DNA from: Pigmentiphaga sp. | Lineage (GTDB): Bacteria > Pseudomonadota > Gammaproteobacteria > Burkholderiales > Burkholderiaceae_B | DNA length: 64,000 nucleotides | Direction: 5' to 3' | Assembly: GCA_023228945.1 (NCBI GenBank) | Contig: JALOAI010000015.1 | Coordinates: 74,544-138,543, forward strand | In this document: positions 52,749 through 61,066 of the stretch, piece by piece | Layout: each line of letters starts with the position of its first letter | Numbering within the stretch: position 1 is the stretch's first letter | The notes under the pieces: generated by a model | What the model was told of the DNA's origin: nothing | The model's database searches: none | What the model saw: the letters and a program-made list of their open reading frames with translations, nothing else | Made by a program: the position numbers and the translations under genes

Positions 52749-55595
52749 ATGTCCCAGACCATTCTCAATATCCAGCTGAGCGCGGAATTGCAAAAGCAAC
52801 TCCAGCATCAAGGGGTTTGGGCCAGCGCGGTGTACTTCATCGACGACCAGCCGCATTGGACTTCCCTGGTCACGAACGGCAACCTCGGCCCGGCAGCCAT
52901 CCAGATCGCCTTGCCCGAGTACTTCAATAGCGGCAAGGTCTACATCCTGATCCAGTCCGCCGATCCCGCCGGCGAGCCCGCTACGCTCGAAGACTTGATC
53001 CGGAAGGAATCGGACATCAACCTCGCCACCGCGCAAGAGCAAAACATCCGCTTCGACAGCATCGAGCTCACACTGGGCGTCAGCCCGTCCGACTCCGGCA
53101 ACCTCACTTCGGTGGTGGGCTTCGGGCTGCCGATGCAAATGCAAGTCCACTACACCGATGGTTCGCCCAGCCAATCGGCCGGCTACAACATCTCTGGCCA
53201 GAAGCTCTTCGAACTGGTGCAGGCCATCCCGTCGGAACACCCGGATGGCCTGACGTTCAACTTCACGGCGGGGCCACTGGCAGGCCAGCCGCGCTACGCG
53301 ACGTCGCCCGCGTCGGCCGGCGAGGTATCGCCCAGCCCCTTCCTGCCCGCCGACTGGGTGCCTTATCTGGAATCCCTGTGGCAAACCCCGGGCACGCTCG
53401 CCGAACTCGGCGGCTTTTATAACGGCGCGCCCGACGCCGAGGGCATCTGGCACAACGCGGCCTTTTATCACTACAAACTCGTTAGCGGCCGCGACGGCTC
53501 CACGCCCGGGGACGACACCAAATACTTCTGGCTCCTCCCCGAGGTCAATAGCCAGGTCCAGGGGCAGGTTCGCATTTCGCTCGAAGAACTGGCCAACAGC
53601 ATTTATGCCACCAACGGCCAGGCGGAAGTGCTCCAGCACAACATCCCCACCACGCTCTTCGCCGAACTCAGCCCCGCCGAGCCCTATTTAACGATGAACG
53701 TCGGCGTCAACAACCAGTGGGGCAAGCTATTCACTGAACTGATTACCGGATTCAGCGCCGGCTTATTGGGCGGCGTGCAAGGCAAGCCCGTCAACCCCGG
53801 GGTGAGTGAACTCATCGACCTCGGCCAGAGCTGGAACTGGATGCCCAATTACGCGTTCGGCCAGAACGTCGAGGGCCTGCCGGCCGGCTGGCATATCGAC
53901 CATTACTCAGAGATTCTCTTCAACGACAGCAACTCGTATGGCTCGATGTACTCCGACAATCTCATGGAGGCTTATGCCGAGGGAGGACCGCTGCTCAGCC
54001 TGGCCAACGCCAAGACGATCGATCTCACCCTCTATGCCGATCACGAAACTCCCGGGGGATATGTCACCCCGAAACTCTACGATTACCTCGCGCCGACCGC
54101 CGCCGACAGTCTCTACGATCCCACCGGCACCGATATCAGCGGCATCAACCTGACGCTGGGCCTGGCTCTGGCCGCGGGCGACAATGGCCAGACCACCTGG
54201 ATGGCCGACCCCGCCAATACCGTCATTACGATCGACGTCCTGACCGGCTACGACAACGACCACCCGGTGTGGCAATCCATCGTGCTCGACAGCCAGCATG
54301 CGGCCGGCGCCGATGGCAGCCTGTGGTGGAACTGGTCGATCCAGCCCGATGCCGGCTCGGGGGGCTTCACGGCCCAGGCCGTGTCCGGCACCGCGCAAAC
54401 CCCGGGCAACCTGGTTCTCACCGGTCTGCCGGTGCCCGCGAACGGTACGGCCTGGACCAAAATCACCGTGGCCGATACCCACGGCGAAAACGCCAAAACA
54501 TTCAATCTTTACAGCACCACCCAGGATGGCGCCTTCGTGCACGATGCCGCCAGGCAAGTCATCGATGGCGGCGCGGTGATCGCGCTGCCATCGGTCGAAC
54601 CGGGCACCGCCACCGTCCATACCTACTCGATCAACCTGCTCTCGGGCTCCTCCACCGCGATCGATCCCGGCCTGCTGATCCCCGGCGTCAGTGCCAATGG
54701 TTTTGCAATGATGGGCACGCCGGCGGCGCCGGTCGTCAGCGTACTGCGGGATACCGATGCGCCCGCCGTGGCCGTGGCTGGCCAGGACTCCCTTTCCGGC
54801 GGAACGGTTCATACGGCATTTACCGACGAACAGCACAACCTGGTGTCGTTCGGCTGGACAGGCACCAATAGCGGCGCCGCCGACTTGAGCAGCTGGCTGC
54901 GCGCCTATACCAACAAAGCGGGAGCGCTCGACCTCGTACGGCTGGACATCACCCGGCAGGAAGACGCCAAAATCAGCCACATCGTCACCCAGGCCGACCT
55001 CGATGGCCAGTGGTCGACGCCAGGCCACGTTTTTGAACCCGGCACATATTCGGTAACCCTGAGCAGCTATGACACCCACGATACCAACTTCATGGCGCCG
55101 CTCAGCGCCGCCAGTTATGCCATCACCCTGATCGTCGACGGCAATGCCATGGGCGGCGCCCTGGGAGCCTCGCGCCTGGAGCTGGATCGAGGCATGCTGG
55201 CGCTCGACACCGGGGCCGGCGAGCATGCCGGCGTGGTGTACCGGCTCTACCAGGCAGCCCTCGACCGCTCGACCGACCCCGAAGGCCTGGGCTATTGGCT
55301 GGATACCATCGAGTCGGGACAGCTCTCGCTCCTCGATCTGGCCCGGCACATCCTGGCCTCGGAGGAGTTCACCGCCACGAACGGCGCCGCCGCCAGTTTG
55401 GCCAACAACGATTTTATCGATCTTGTCTATCAATATTTGTTCCAGCGCGATCCCGACGCCCAAGGCGAGCGCTACTGGATGGAGCAACTGGACGCCGGCG
55501 CCGACCAGGCAACGATCCTGCTGGCCATCGCCGAGGCGCCCGAAACCCTCATCGCCTTTGCCGGCGATGTGGAGCACGGCCTCTGGCTGCTCTGA
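52749..55595 (+). CDS. Large protein with GH64/thaumatin-like N-terminal half and DUF4214 C-terminus
   Basis: A 948-aa protein. The N-terminal 420 residues resemble the GH64/thaumatin-like beta-1,3-glucanase superfamily: FDSIELTLG, NLTSVVGFGLPMQMQVHYTDG, and later EILFNDSNSYGSMYSDNL, the equivalents of the family's NxTxVxxFGLPL and YGFxYDD segments. The middle is a set of beta-rich repeats. The last 130 residues form two DUF4214 repeats (VYRLYQAALDRSTDPEGLGYWLD and VYQYLFQRDPDAQGERYWMEQ), common in type I secreted and surface proteins. There is no N-terminal signal peptide, in line with type I secretion. Catalytic residues could not be assigned with certainty. No secretion genes are adjacent. 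Confidence 0.65.
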   Translation: MSQTILNIQLSAELQKQLQHQGVWASAVYFIDDQPHWTSLVTNGNLGPAAIQIALPEYFNSGKVYILIQSADPAGEPATLEDLIRKESDINLATAQEQNIRFDSIELTLGVSPSDSGNLTSVVGFGLPMQMQVHYTDGSPSQSAGYNISGQKLFELVQAIPSEHPDGLTFNFTAGPLAGQPRYATSPASAGEVSPSPFLPADWVPYLESLWQTPGTLAELGGFYNGAPDAEGIWHNAAFYHYKLVSGRDGSTPGDDTKYFWLLPEVNSQVQGQVRISLEELANSIYATNGQAEVLQHNIPTTLFAELSPAEPYLTMNVGVNNQWGKLFTELITGFSAGLLGGVQGKPVNPGVSELIDLGQSWNWMPNYAFGQNVEGLPAGWHIDHYSEILFNDSNSYGSMYSDNLMEAYAEGGPLLSLANAKTIDLTLYADHETPGGYVTPKLYDYLAPTAADSLYDPTGTDISGINLTLGLALAAGDNGQTTWMADPANTVITIDVLTGYDNDHPVWQSIVLDSQHAAGADGSLWWNWSIQPDAGSGGFTAQAVSGTAQTPGNLVLTGLPVPANGTAWTKITVADTHGENAKTFNLYSTTQDGAFVHDAARQVIDGGAVIALPSVEPGTATVHTYSINLLSGSSTAIDPGLLIPGVSANGFAMMGTPAAPVVSVLRDTDAPAVAVAGQDSLSGGTVHTAFTDEQHNLVSFGWTGTNSGAADLSSWLRAYTNKAGALDLVRLDITRQEDAKISHIVTQADLDGQWSTPGHVFEPGTYSVTLSSYDTHDTNFMAPLSAASYAITLIVDGNAMGGALGASRLELDRGMLALDTGAGEHAGVVYRLYQAALDRSTDPEGLGYWLDTIESGQLSLLDLARHILASEEFTATNGAAASLANNDFIDLVYQYLFQRDPDAQGERYWMEQLDAGADQATILLAIAEAPETLIAFAGDVEHGLWLL

Positions 55596-55738
55596 ACGAT
55601 TCACGACTCTCTCAACCAGCTGCCCCCGGGGCTCACCCTCTCGAGCCCTCCTCCCTCGCCTGACGCACTTGGCTGATCGCGGCTTTGCCCGCCGTGCACT
55701 CGGCCTGTCGACCGCAAAGCGCCGTGCCGGGCCAGCGT

Positions 55739-56098
55739 TCAACGCGCGTCGGGCACTTGCCGCGTCTTCATGAAGTCTTCGAACGACTCGCCGCGCATCA
55801 TGGCATAGACCTCCAGATTGGTCTTGCCGGCCACGCGGGCGAATTTTTCGAGCACAAAGAAGTTCACCCCGCTGCGCACCAGGCCCAGCCAGTCTTGTTC
55901 GCGCACCAGGACCTTCTGGGCCTCGGTCAGGCCGGCGTCGGACATCGCGCGTTCGGGGTCGGTGCGGTAGGCCTCGCGGGCTTCGGCGCCGATGAAACGC
56001 CAGAAAAAGCGATTGATGGCGAGGTTGCGATGGCTGGTGCGCAGATCGAACAGATAGGTGCCGGGGATATCCCGCACGCCTTCGAGTTGCGGGTTCAT
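55739..56098 (-). CDS. ligA: Protocatechuate 4,5-dioxygenase alpha-subunit family protein
   Basis: A 119-aa LigA-like small subunit: IPGTYLFDLRTSHRNLAINRFFWRF and LTEAQKVLVREQDWLGLVRSGVNFFVLEKFARVAG are the family core. In LigAB the alpha subunit covers the active site of the beta subunit. It overlaps ligB by ATGA with CAGGAGG upstream, ensuring equal synthesis. Substrate could be protocatechuate or gallate. Confidence 0.92.
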   Translation of the reverse strand: MNPQLEGVRDIPGTYLFDLRTSHRNLAINRFFWRFIGAEAREAYRTDPERAMSDAGLTEAQKVLVREQDWLGLVRSGVNFFVLEKFARVAGKTNLEVYAMMRGESFEDFMKTRQVPDAR

Positions 56099-56949
56099 GG
56101 CGCGGCCTCCTGCGGCAGGTCTTCGTATAGCGCCACGGTCATGGCGGTGGTGGTGGCGAGGTAATAGTTCTGGTGCAGCTTGCGCACCCGCGGCGACAAC
56201 GCGCCGCGCATCGCCAGCCACATGATTTGTTCCACGCTTTCGGCGCCGCCGCGCTGGATGTAATCGGCGTGCTTGAGCTCGGCGAGCCGCTCGGGCTCGT
56301 GCTCCAGCCACCGCAGGAAGGTCATGTCCCAGTCGGTGTCGTTGTAGCCGGTGCGCTCGCCGTGGATCTGGTGCGATAAGCCTCCGGTGCCGACCACCAC
56401 TACGCGCAGATCCTCGGGATACGACAGGATGGCGCGCCGCAGCGCCTGGCCCAGCCGGTAGCAGCGCCGCGCGGTGGGCAGGGGATACTGCAGCACATTG
56501 ACGGCCAGCGGCACCAGCACCCCCGGCCAATCCGGCTCGTGCGGCCAGAGCAGCGGCAGCGGCGACGCGCAACCGTGATCCAGGGGCTTGTCCTGGAACA
56601 CCGCGATATCGAACTCGTCGTTGACCAGTGACTCGGCGATATGGCATTGGAGGTCGACGTCGCCGCGGATCGCCGGCAATTTACGCAGCCCGGCGCCTTC
56701 GTCGGCCACCGGGAAGCGTTCACCCACGCCCAGCGCAAAGGTCGGATAAAGATCGAAGAAGAACGTGGTGCAGTGGTCGTTGTAGATGAACACAAGGGCA
56801 TCGACGCGCTGCTCGCGCAGCCAGTCGGCCACCGGGCGGTAGCCGTCGAACAAGGGCTTCCAGGCCGGATCACTCTGCTTGCCCTTGTCGTAGGCCACGC
56901 CAATGGTAGGCACATGCGAAGTACCGATACCGCCAATGATGGTTGCCAT
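56095..56949 (-). CDS. ligB: Protocatechuate/gallate 4,5-extradiol dioxygenase beta subunit
   Basis: A 284-aa class III extradiol dioxygenase that cleaves the aromatic ring next to two hydroxyls with Fe(II). It follows Sphingobium LigB closely: GTSHVPTIG (H12), VFIYNDHCTTF (H59), VGTGGLSHQIHG (catalytic H193) and GGAESVEQIMW with the iron glutamate near 237. CCGGAGG precedes ATG 56949. It is two bases downstream of the fused hydrolase-dehydrogenase gene and overlaps ligA. Confidence 0.93.
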   Translation of the reverse strand: MATIIGGIGTSHVPTIGVAYDKGKQSDPAWKPLFDGYRPVADWLREQRVDALVFIYNDHCTTFFFDLYPTFALGVGERFPVADEGAGLRKLPAIRGDVDLQCHIAESLVNDEFDIAVFQDKPLDHGCASPLPLLWPHEPDWPGVLVPLAVNVLQYPLPTARRCYRLGQALRRAILSYPEDLRVVVVGTGGLSHQIHGERTGYNDTDWDMTFLRWLEHEPERLAELKHADYIQRGGAESVEQIMWLAMRGALSPRVRKLHQNYYLATTTAMTVALYEDLPQEAAP

Positions 56950-56951
56950 GC

Positions 56952-58844
56952 TCAGCCTCCGGAAAGATGGCCGGGCCCGGCATCGAGCCGGTCGGCCAGT
57001 TCGCGCCACGAGAAGGCACGCGAAGCATCGTAGCCCAGGCCGGCGTCGCGCATGGCGTCGACCAGCGCATCCTGCACGCGGGCCGCGGCCTCGCTCATCT
57101 CGGGCACGATGCCGGCGTCGCGCAGGGTGGCGGCCACCTCGCGCATTTCCTCGGCCCGCCGGCGGCCATGCTCCGCCACCCGGCTTACCAGATAATCCGG
57201 TAATTGATCCGTCCAGCCCAGCGCCGGAAAGGTTTCGGCCAGCGAAGCCAGCACCGCGTCTTCCGCGCCATACCGCCGCGCCCCGCGCAGGCTCTCGACC
57301 GTGATTGCCTCCAGGCCCTTGATTACCACGCTGCGGCACATTTTGATCGCCGACGCCACGCCCACCCGGGTGGCAACGGCTTCGGCCCGCATGCCGGCCG
57401 CCACCAGCCGCGGCGCGAGTTCAGCCGCCCTGGCGCCGCCCAGCAGCATGGGCACGCGCAGGCCCGCCGGCGGCACCGGCGCCATCACCGCGGCCTCGAC
57501 GTAGGACGCGCCGGAAGCCGCCACGGCTTCCTCGTCCCGCCGTTTGGTGTCGGGCGACACCGAGTTGAGGTCGAGAAACCATTGGCCGGGCCGCAGACAG
57601 GCCGCGGCCTGGTGGGCGGCTTCGGCGGCGGAGGCGGCCGTCACGGCCGAGATCACGAGCTCGGCGCCGTCTGTCGCCACCGCCAGGCTGGCACAGAGCC
57701 TTACACCCGCCGCCCGGGCCCGGGCCTCGAGGGCCGGACGCGTGGCCTCGTCGTTGCACAGGATGTCGTAGGTGCGAACGTCCAGACCGCGCGCCGCCAG
57801 GCCCGCGCCCAGGCAGGCGCCGGCTTCGCCGAAGCCGATCAGGGCGATGCTGGCGGGTGGCTGCGCGGTGGCCGTCTCCCGGTTCGTGGCCGATGCGTTC
57901 ATTGGCGTTGTTGCCGTTGCCGTGGAAGGAGTCGCCGAGCCCGATGTGCCGGCCAGGGTTGCCGTGGCCCCTGTCGACGCGGCAGTTGTCGTGTCCGTCG
58001 TGGCTGCGGTGGCTGCGGTGGCTGCGGCCAGGCTATCGCGCAGCAGGCCGGCCACGGCCGCGGGTTGTTCCTGCGGGCTCATGTGGCCGCACTCCTCCAG
58101 GACCTCGAAACGCGCCCCGGGCGCCAAGGCGGCCATCGCCCGGTTGCGCTCTACCGGACTCCAGCCATCCTGCCGGCCGGTGGCGATGATGATGGGGCAG
58201 CGCAACGACCGCAGCACCCCGCCGGCATCGGGACGCGCCAGCAGCGCACGCGTCTGCGCCGCCAGAGCGGCCGCCGGCCGGCGGCTTACCATCTCCACGA
58301 TCTCGTCGAATAACGGGGTACCCAGCCGGGCCGGATGCACCATGGGCCGGGCCCATTCGAGGGCCATCGCGCGTACATTCCGCTCGCGCGCCAGACGCAA
58401 TAAAGCCAGGCGTCCCTCGCGCTCGCGCTCGCCGGCCTCGCCCCCCGCCAGTGGCCAGTGCCCGCTGTTCAACACGCACATGGCGAGCACTCTTTCAGGA
58501 GCCAGCCGATGGATCTCGAACGCGACGCGGCCACCCATCGAATGCCCGGCAAGAACCAACGGACCGTGGGGAGCCTGGGCCAGCGCGATGCGCGCCATGG
58601 CCGCGAGATCATCGGCCAGGCCATACTCGGCGATCACGTACGGTAGGTCGTTGCCCAGCTCCGCGCGCACGCCGCGCCAGACGGCGGCATCGCACATCAG
58701 GCCCGGCAACAGCAAGAGCGTGGGTGCGGCGGAGAATCCCGTCGGGGGCCCGGCGCCATGATCCTTCGCCACCTCTTCCGGGAGGCCCTGCCCGCTCTCA
58801 GGCGCGCCGCTTCGGCGCGACGCGGTATCGGTGACTTGGCTCAT
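56952..58844 (-). CDS. Fusion of an alpha/beta hydrolase and a DUF1932 NAD(P)-dependent dehydrogenase
   Basis: One uninterrupted 630-aa frame. Residues 40-275 are an alpha/beta hydrolase (LLLPGLMCDAAVW; nucleophile S102 in LAGHSMGG; D226 in TGRQDGW; H254 in ECGHMSP). Residues 270-330 are an Ala/Thr-rich linker. Residues 332-630 are a 6-phosphogluconate dehydrogenase-like enzyme (IALIGFGEAGACLG; LDLNSVSPDTKRR; IKMCRSVVIKGLEA) with a DUF1932 end. The only internal ATG (57902) has no ribosome site. The gene overlaps galB by ATGA and precedes ligB by two bases. Placed between ring cleavage and hydratase, it could do both missing steps of protocatechuate breakdown, but that is inference. Confidence 0.85.
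   Translation of the reverse strand: MSQVTDTASRRSGAPESGQGLPEEVAKDHGAGPPTGFSAAPTLLLLPGLMCDAAVWRGVRAELGNDLPYVIAEYGLADDLAAMARIALAQAPHGPLVLAGHSMGGRVAFEIHRLAPERVLAMCVLNSGHWPLAGGEAGEREREGRLALLRLARERNVRAMALEWARPMVHPARLGTPLFDEIVEMVSRRPAAALAAQTRALLARPDAGGVLRSLRCPIIIATGRQDGWSPVERNRAMAALAPGARFEVLEECGHMSPQEQPAAVAGLLRDSLAAATAATAATTDTTTAASTGATATLAGTSGSATPSTATATTPMNASATNRETATAQPPASIALIGFGEAGACLGAGLAARGLDVRTYDILCNDEATRPALEARARAAGVRLCASLAVATDGAELVISAVTAASAAEAAHQAAACLRPGQWFLDLNSVSPDTKRRDEEAVAASGASYVEAAVMAPVPPAGLRVPMLLGGARAAELAPRLVAAGMRAEAVATRVGVASAIKMCRSVVIKGLEAITVESLRGARRYGAEDAVLASLAETFPALGWTDQLPDYLVSRVAEHGRRRAEEMREVAATLRDAGIVPEMSEAAARVQDALVDAMRDAGLGYDASRAFSWRELADRLDAGPGHLSGG
58000..58026. repeat. Three 9-bp tandem repeats GTGGCTGCG in the linker
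   Basis: Three exact copies of GTGGCTGCG encode (in reverse) the AATAATAAT-like part of the hydrolase-dehydrogenase linker. Being a multiple of three, copy number changes would only lengthen or shorten the linker. Confidence 0.9.
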
Positions 58845-59587
58845 GCCAGATCTCCAGTGACCACCGGCGTCAGGCGCATGAAGCCCTCGGCATGGCGGAT
58901 GTCGCGCGCGGCGGTGATGCCGATGTTGCGCTTGGCCTGCACGCCGCGCTGGAGCGCCACCCGGGTGTAGTACTCCCAGAGATGCTCCTGCCCGGCCATC
59001 GTCTCGATCGCCCGGCGCTTGAGATCCCACACCTCGGTGATGTCGAGAAAGGTATTGGGCACCCACTCGCACTGCTCGGTCTGGTGCGGCTCGAAGGCGT
59101 AGACCGGCGGCGCGCCCACGATGGGCTGGCCCGGGTTGTGGCCTTCGGCCTGGGCGATGACGCGGGCCTCCTGGGCCACGTGCATCGCCAGCGGATGGTC
59201 GAAGTTGTACGGGTCCTTGACCGAATGGCTGAGCACGAAGGACGGCAGCAGATCGCGATAGACGTCGACCAGGCGCATCAGGGCCTCGTCGGACACCCGC
59301 ATGGGATAGTCGCCCAGGTCGAAGAACTCGATCTCGGCGCCCAGGATGTTGGCCGCGGCCTGCGCCTCCTCGCGGCGCGCGGCCTTCACGGCGTCCAGCG
59401 TCATGCCCGGTTTGCGCCACAGCTTGGCCGACTCGCCCCGTTCCCCGAACGACAGACAGACGACCTTCATGCGATAGCCGCGCTGCGCATGCAAGGCAAT
59501 GGCGCCGGCCGCGCGCCAGACGAAATCGGCGGAATGGGCGCTGACCACCAGGCCAGCGGGACGTTTTTCGGATGTGATCGGGGTCAT
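58841..59587 (-). CDS. galB: 4-oxalomesaconate hydratase, PIG-L/LmbE family
   Basis: A 248-aa zinc-dependent PIG-L family protein. VVSAHSADFVWRAAG (H18, D21, in place of AHPDD) and FDHPLAMHVAQEA (H131, H136) are the metal motifs. The SAHSADFVW form is that of Pseudomonas GalB, the hydratase making 4-carboxy-4-hydroxy-2-oxoadipate from 4-oxalomesaconate in gallate and protocatechuate 4,5-cleavage. The linkage to ligA/ligB supports this. First gene of the operon; divergent ends face the double-HTH LysR gene. The start at 59587 is chosen because the longer frame adds unconserved sequence. Confidence 0.85.
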   Translation of the reverse strand: MTPITSEKRPAGLVVSAHSADFVWRAAGAIALHAQRGYRMKVVCLSFGERGESAKLWRKPGMTLDAVKAARREEAQAAANILGAEIEFFDLGDYPMRVSDEALMRLVDVYRDLLPSFVLSHSVKDPYNFDHPLAMHVAQEARVIAQAEGHNPGQPIVGAPPVYAFEPHQTEQCEWVPNTFLDITEVWDLKRRAIETMAGQEHLWEYYTRVALQRGVQAKRNIGITAARDIRHAEGFMRLTPVVTGDLA

Positions 59588-59714
59588 GGCAAGGTTCCGG
59601 AAGTCGCGGTTGCGAAGCCGCGCGGGGGGGCCGGTGCGTCGGCAGGCAGCCATCAGAGTCTAGGCGCGCGCGCCCGGTGCCAGCCAGCGCGCTTCACGCT
59701 GCCGGCATTGCGTT

Positions 59715-61028
59715 TTACTTATACGCGCCCATGATGCCAGGCTGGCCCGCCAGCTCGCGCAGGATGCCCAGCCACGCCCCCGTTACCGCCGATGGCCGCT
59801 GTACGCGGCGGGCCGTGCCTATCATTCGGGTAGTGTCGCGCACCGTCATCTCGATCCGGCGCAATGCGCCTGTGTCCAGTTCGCGCTGCACCAGCGACGG
59901 CGAGATCAGCGCCAGCCGGTCGGTCTCGAGGAGCAGCGTGCGGATCACGGCGCCGCTGTTGGCCGACAGCCGGTCGGCCGGGGGCGCGAGGCCCTCGGCC
60001 CTGAAGGCCCGCTCGAACGCCGCCCGCCACGGCGTCCCCGCCAACGGCACGATCCAGTTCGCTGTCTTCAGCTCGGCCAGGCTACGCGGCGCCGCGGCGA
60101 GAGCGGGATGGCGGGATCGCGCCACGACCTGGAGGCGATCCTCGAACAAGGCTTCCTGGCAGATGTCCGGGAGCGGCGGTGGCTCTCGCAACGCCCCCAC
60201 GATGACGTCCACTTCGGCATGGCGAAGCTGCCGCAGCAAAGTGTCGTAGGTGCCGTCGACCACCGTCACGCTCGCTTCGGGATGCCGGACCAGCAGGCGA
60301 TCGATGGATAGCGGTACCAGACCGCCCGACGATAAGGGTAATGTCCCCACCACCAGCCGCCCCGTGAGCGAACCGTGCCGCGATGCCCAGTCTTCGGCCG
60401 CCATGCGGAACTCCGACCAGGCCAGCCTTGCGCGACGCAGCAGAACTTCGCCCGGGTCCGACAGCTGCAAGGACCTTCGCCCCCTTGCCAACACTGGCAC
60501 TCCCGCTTGATGCTGCAACTGCCGCACGGCCTGGCTGATGGCGGGCTGGCTGATGCCCAGCATCGCCGCCGCTTCCACCTCGCTGCCCACCGCGGCCACC
60601 GCCAGGAACGCCTGCCAGGGTCGGAAGCCGAGCCCGGCGAGGCGAGGCCGGCGTGTTTCGCCAGCCGGCTGCCAGTGCCGCAGCTCGCACTCCGCGAGTT
60701 CGATCTGGGCGAAGGCCTGCGCTATCCGTGGCAGCAGCAATCCGGCAGCGGCGGTGGGCGCCATACCGCGCGAACTGCGCTCGAACAAACGAAGCTCCAA
60801 CTGCGTTTCCAGGTGATTGAGCGAACGCGCCACCGCCGAAGGTGATAGATGCAAGGCCCGGCCAGCGGCAGCCGCGGTGCTCTCATTCGCCACCGCCAGC
60901 GCCACCCGCCAATGGCGCCACGCCTCGATCCAGGGTCGCGTCGCCGGCGGCGGCAGGGGCCAGGCCAGACCGCCGCCGACATGCGCCGGACCGGGCGGCG
61001 AGAGGGTTCCCTGCATCTCAAGAAACAT
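59715..61028 (-). CDS. LysR-type regulator with two helix-turn-helix domains
   Basis: A 437-aa protein, over 100 residues longer than ordinary LysR regulators (about 300). Residues 36-96 form one LysR-type HTH (STAAAAGRALHLSPSAVARS, then LNHLETQLELRLFERSSRG) and residues 135-195 a second (AAAMLGISQPAISQAVRQL, RGRRSLQLSDPGEVLL), followed by a normal effector domain (GRLVVGTLPLSSGGLVPLSI). It sits between the lig/gal operon downstream on its strand and the divergent Rieske oxygenase, and probably controls both. The start is uncertain: the 38-bp gap leaves little room and no good ribosome site is seen. Confidence 0.88.
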   Translation of the reverse strand: MFLEMQGTLSPPGPAHVGGGLAWPLPPPATRPWIEAWRHWRVALAVANESTAAAAGRALHLSPSAVARSLNHLETQLELRLFERSSRGMAPTAAAGLLLPRIAQAFAQIELAECELRHWQPAGETRRPRLAGLGFRPWQAFLAVAAVGSEVEAAAMLGISQPAISQAVRQLQHQAGVPVLARGRRSLQLSDPGEVLLRRARLAWSEFRMAAEDWASRHGSLTGRLVVGTLPLSSGGLVPLSIDRLLVRHPEASVTVVDGTYDTLLRQLRHAEVDVIVGALREPPPLPDICQEALFEDRLQVVARSRHPALAAAPRSLAELKTANWIVPLAGTPWRAAFERAFRAEGLAPPADRLSANSGAVIRTLLLETDRLALISPSLVQRELDTGALRRIEMTVRDTTRMIGTARRVQRPSAVTGAWLGILRELAGQPGIMGAYK

Positions 61029-61066
61029 ATAATCTCAAATATCAATAAAAATATCTTGGAGACGTG
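61029..61066. promoter_or_regulatory. Short AT-rich divergent promoter region
   Basis: Only 38 bases separate the LysR and Rieske oxygenase genes. They are rich in A and T (TATAATCTCAAATATC; AATAAAAATATCTTGG). A TATAAT-like hexamer is present, and TTGGAGACGTG provides the ribosome site for ATG 61067. The compact layout means that the two promoters overlap or lie inside the LysR coding region. Confidence 0.5.

Noticed and set aside
53907..55742. A 611-codon minus-strand frame opposite the 948-aa gene
   Set aside because: Gly/Arg/Val-rich shadow; the plus-strand protein has clear DUF4214 repeats.
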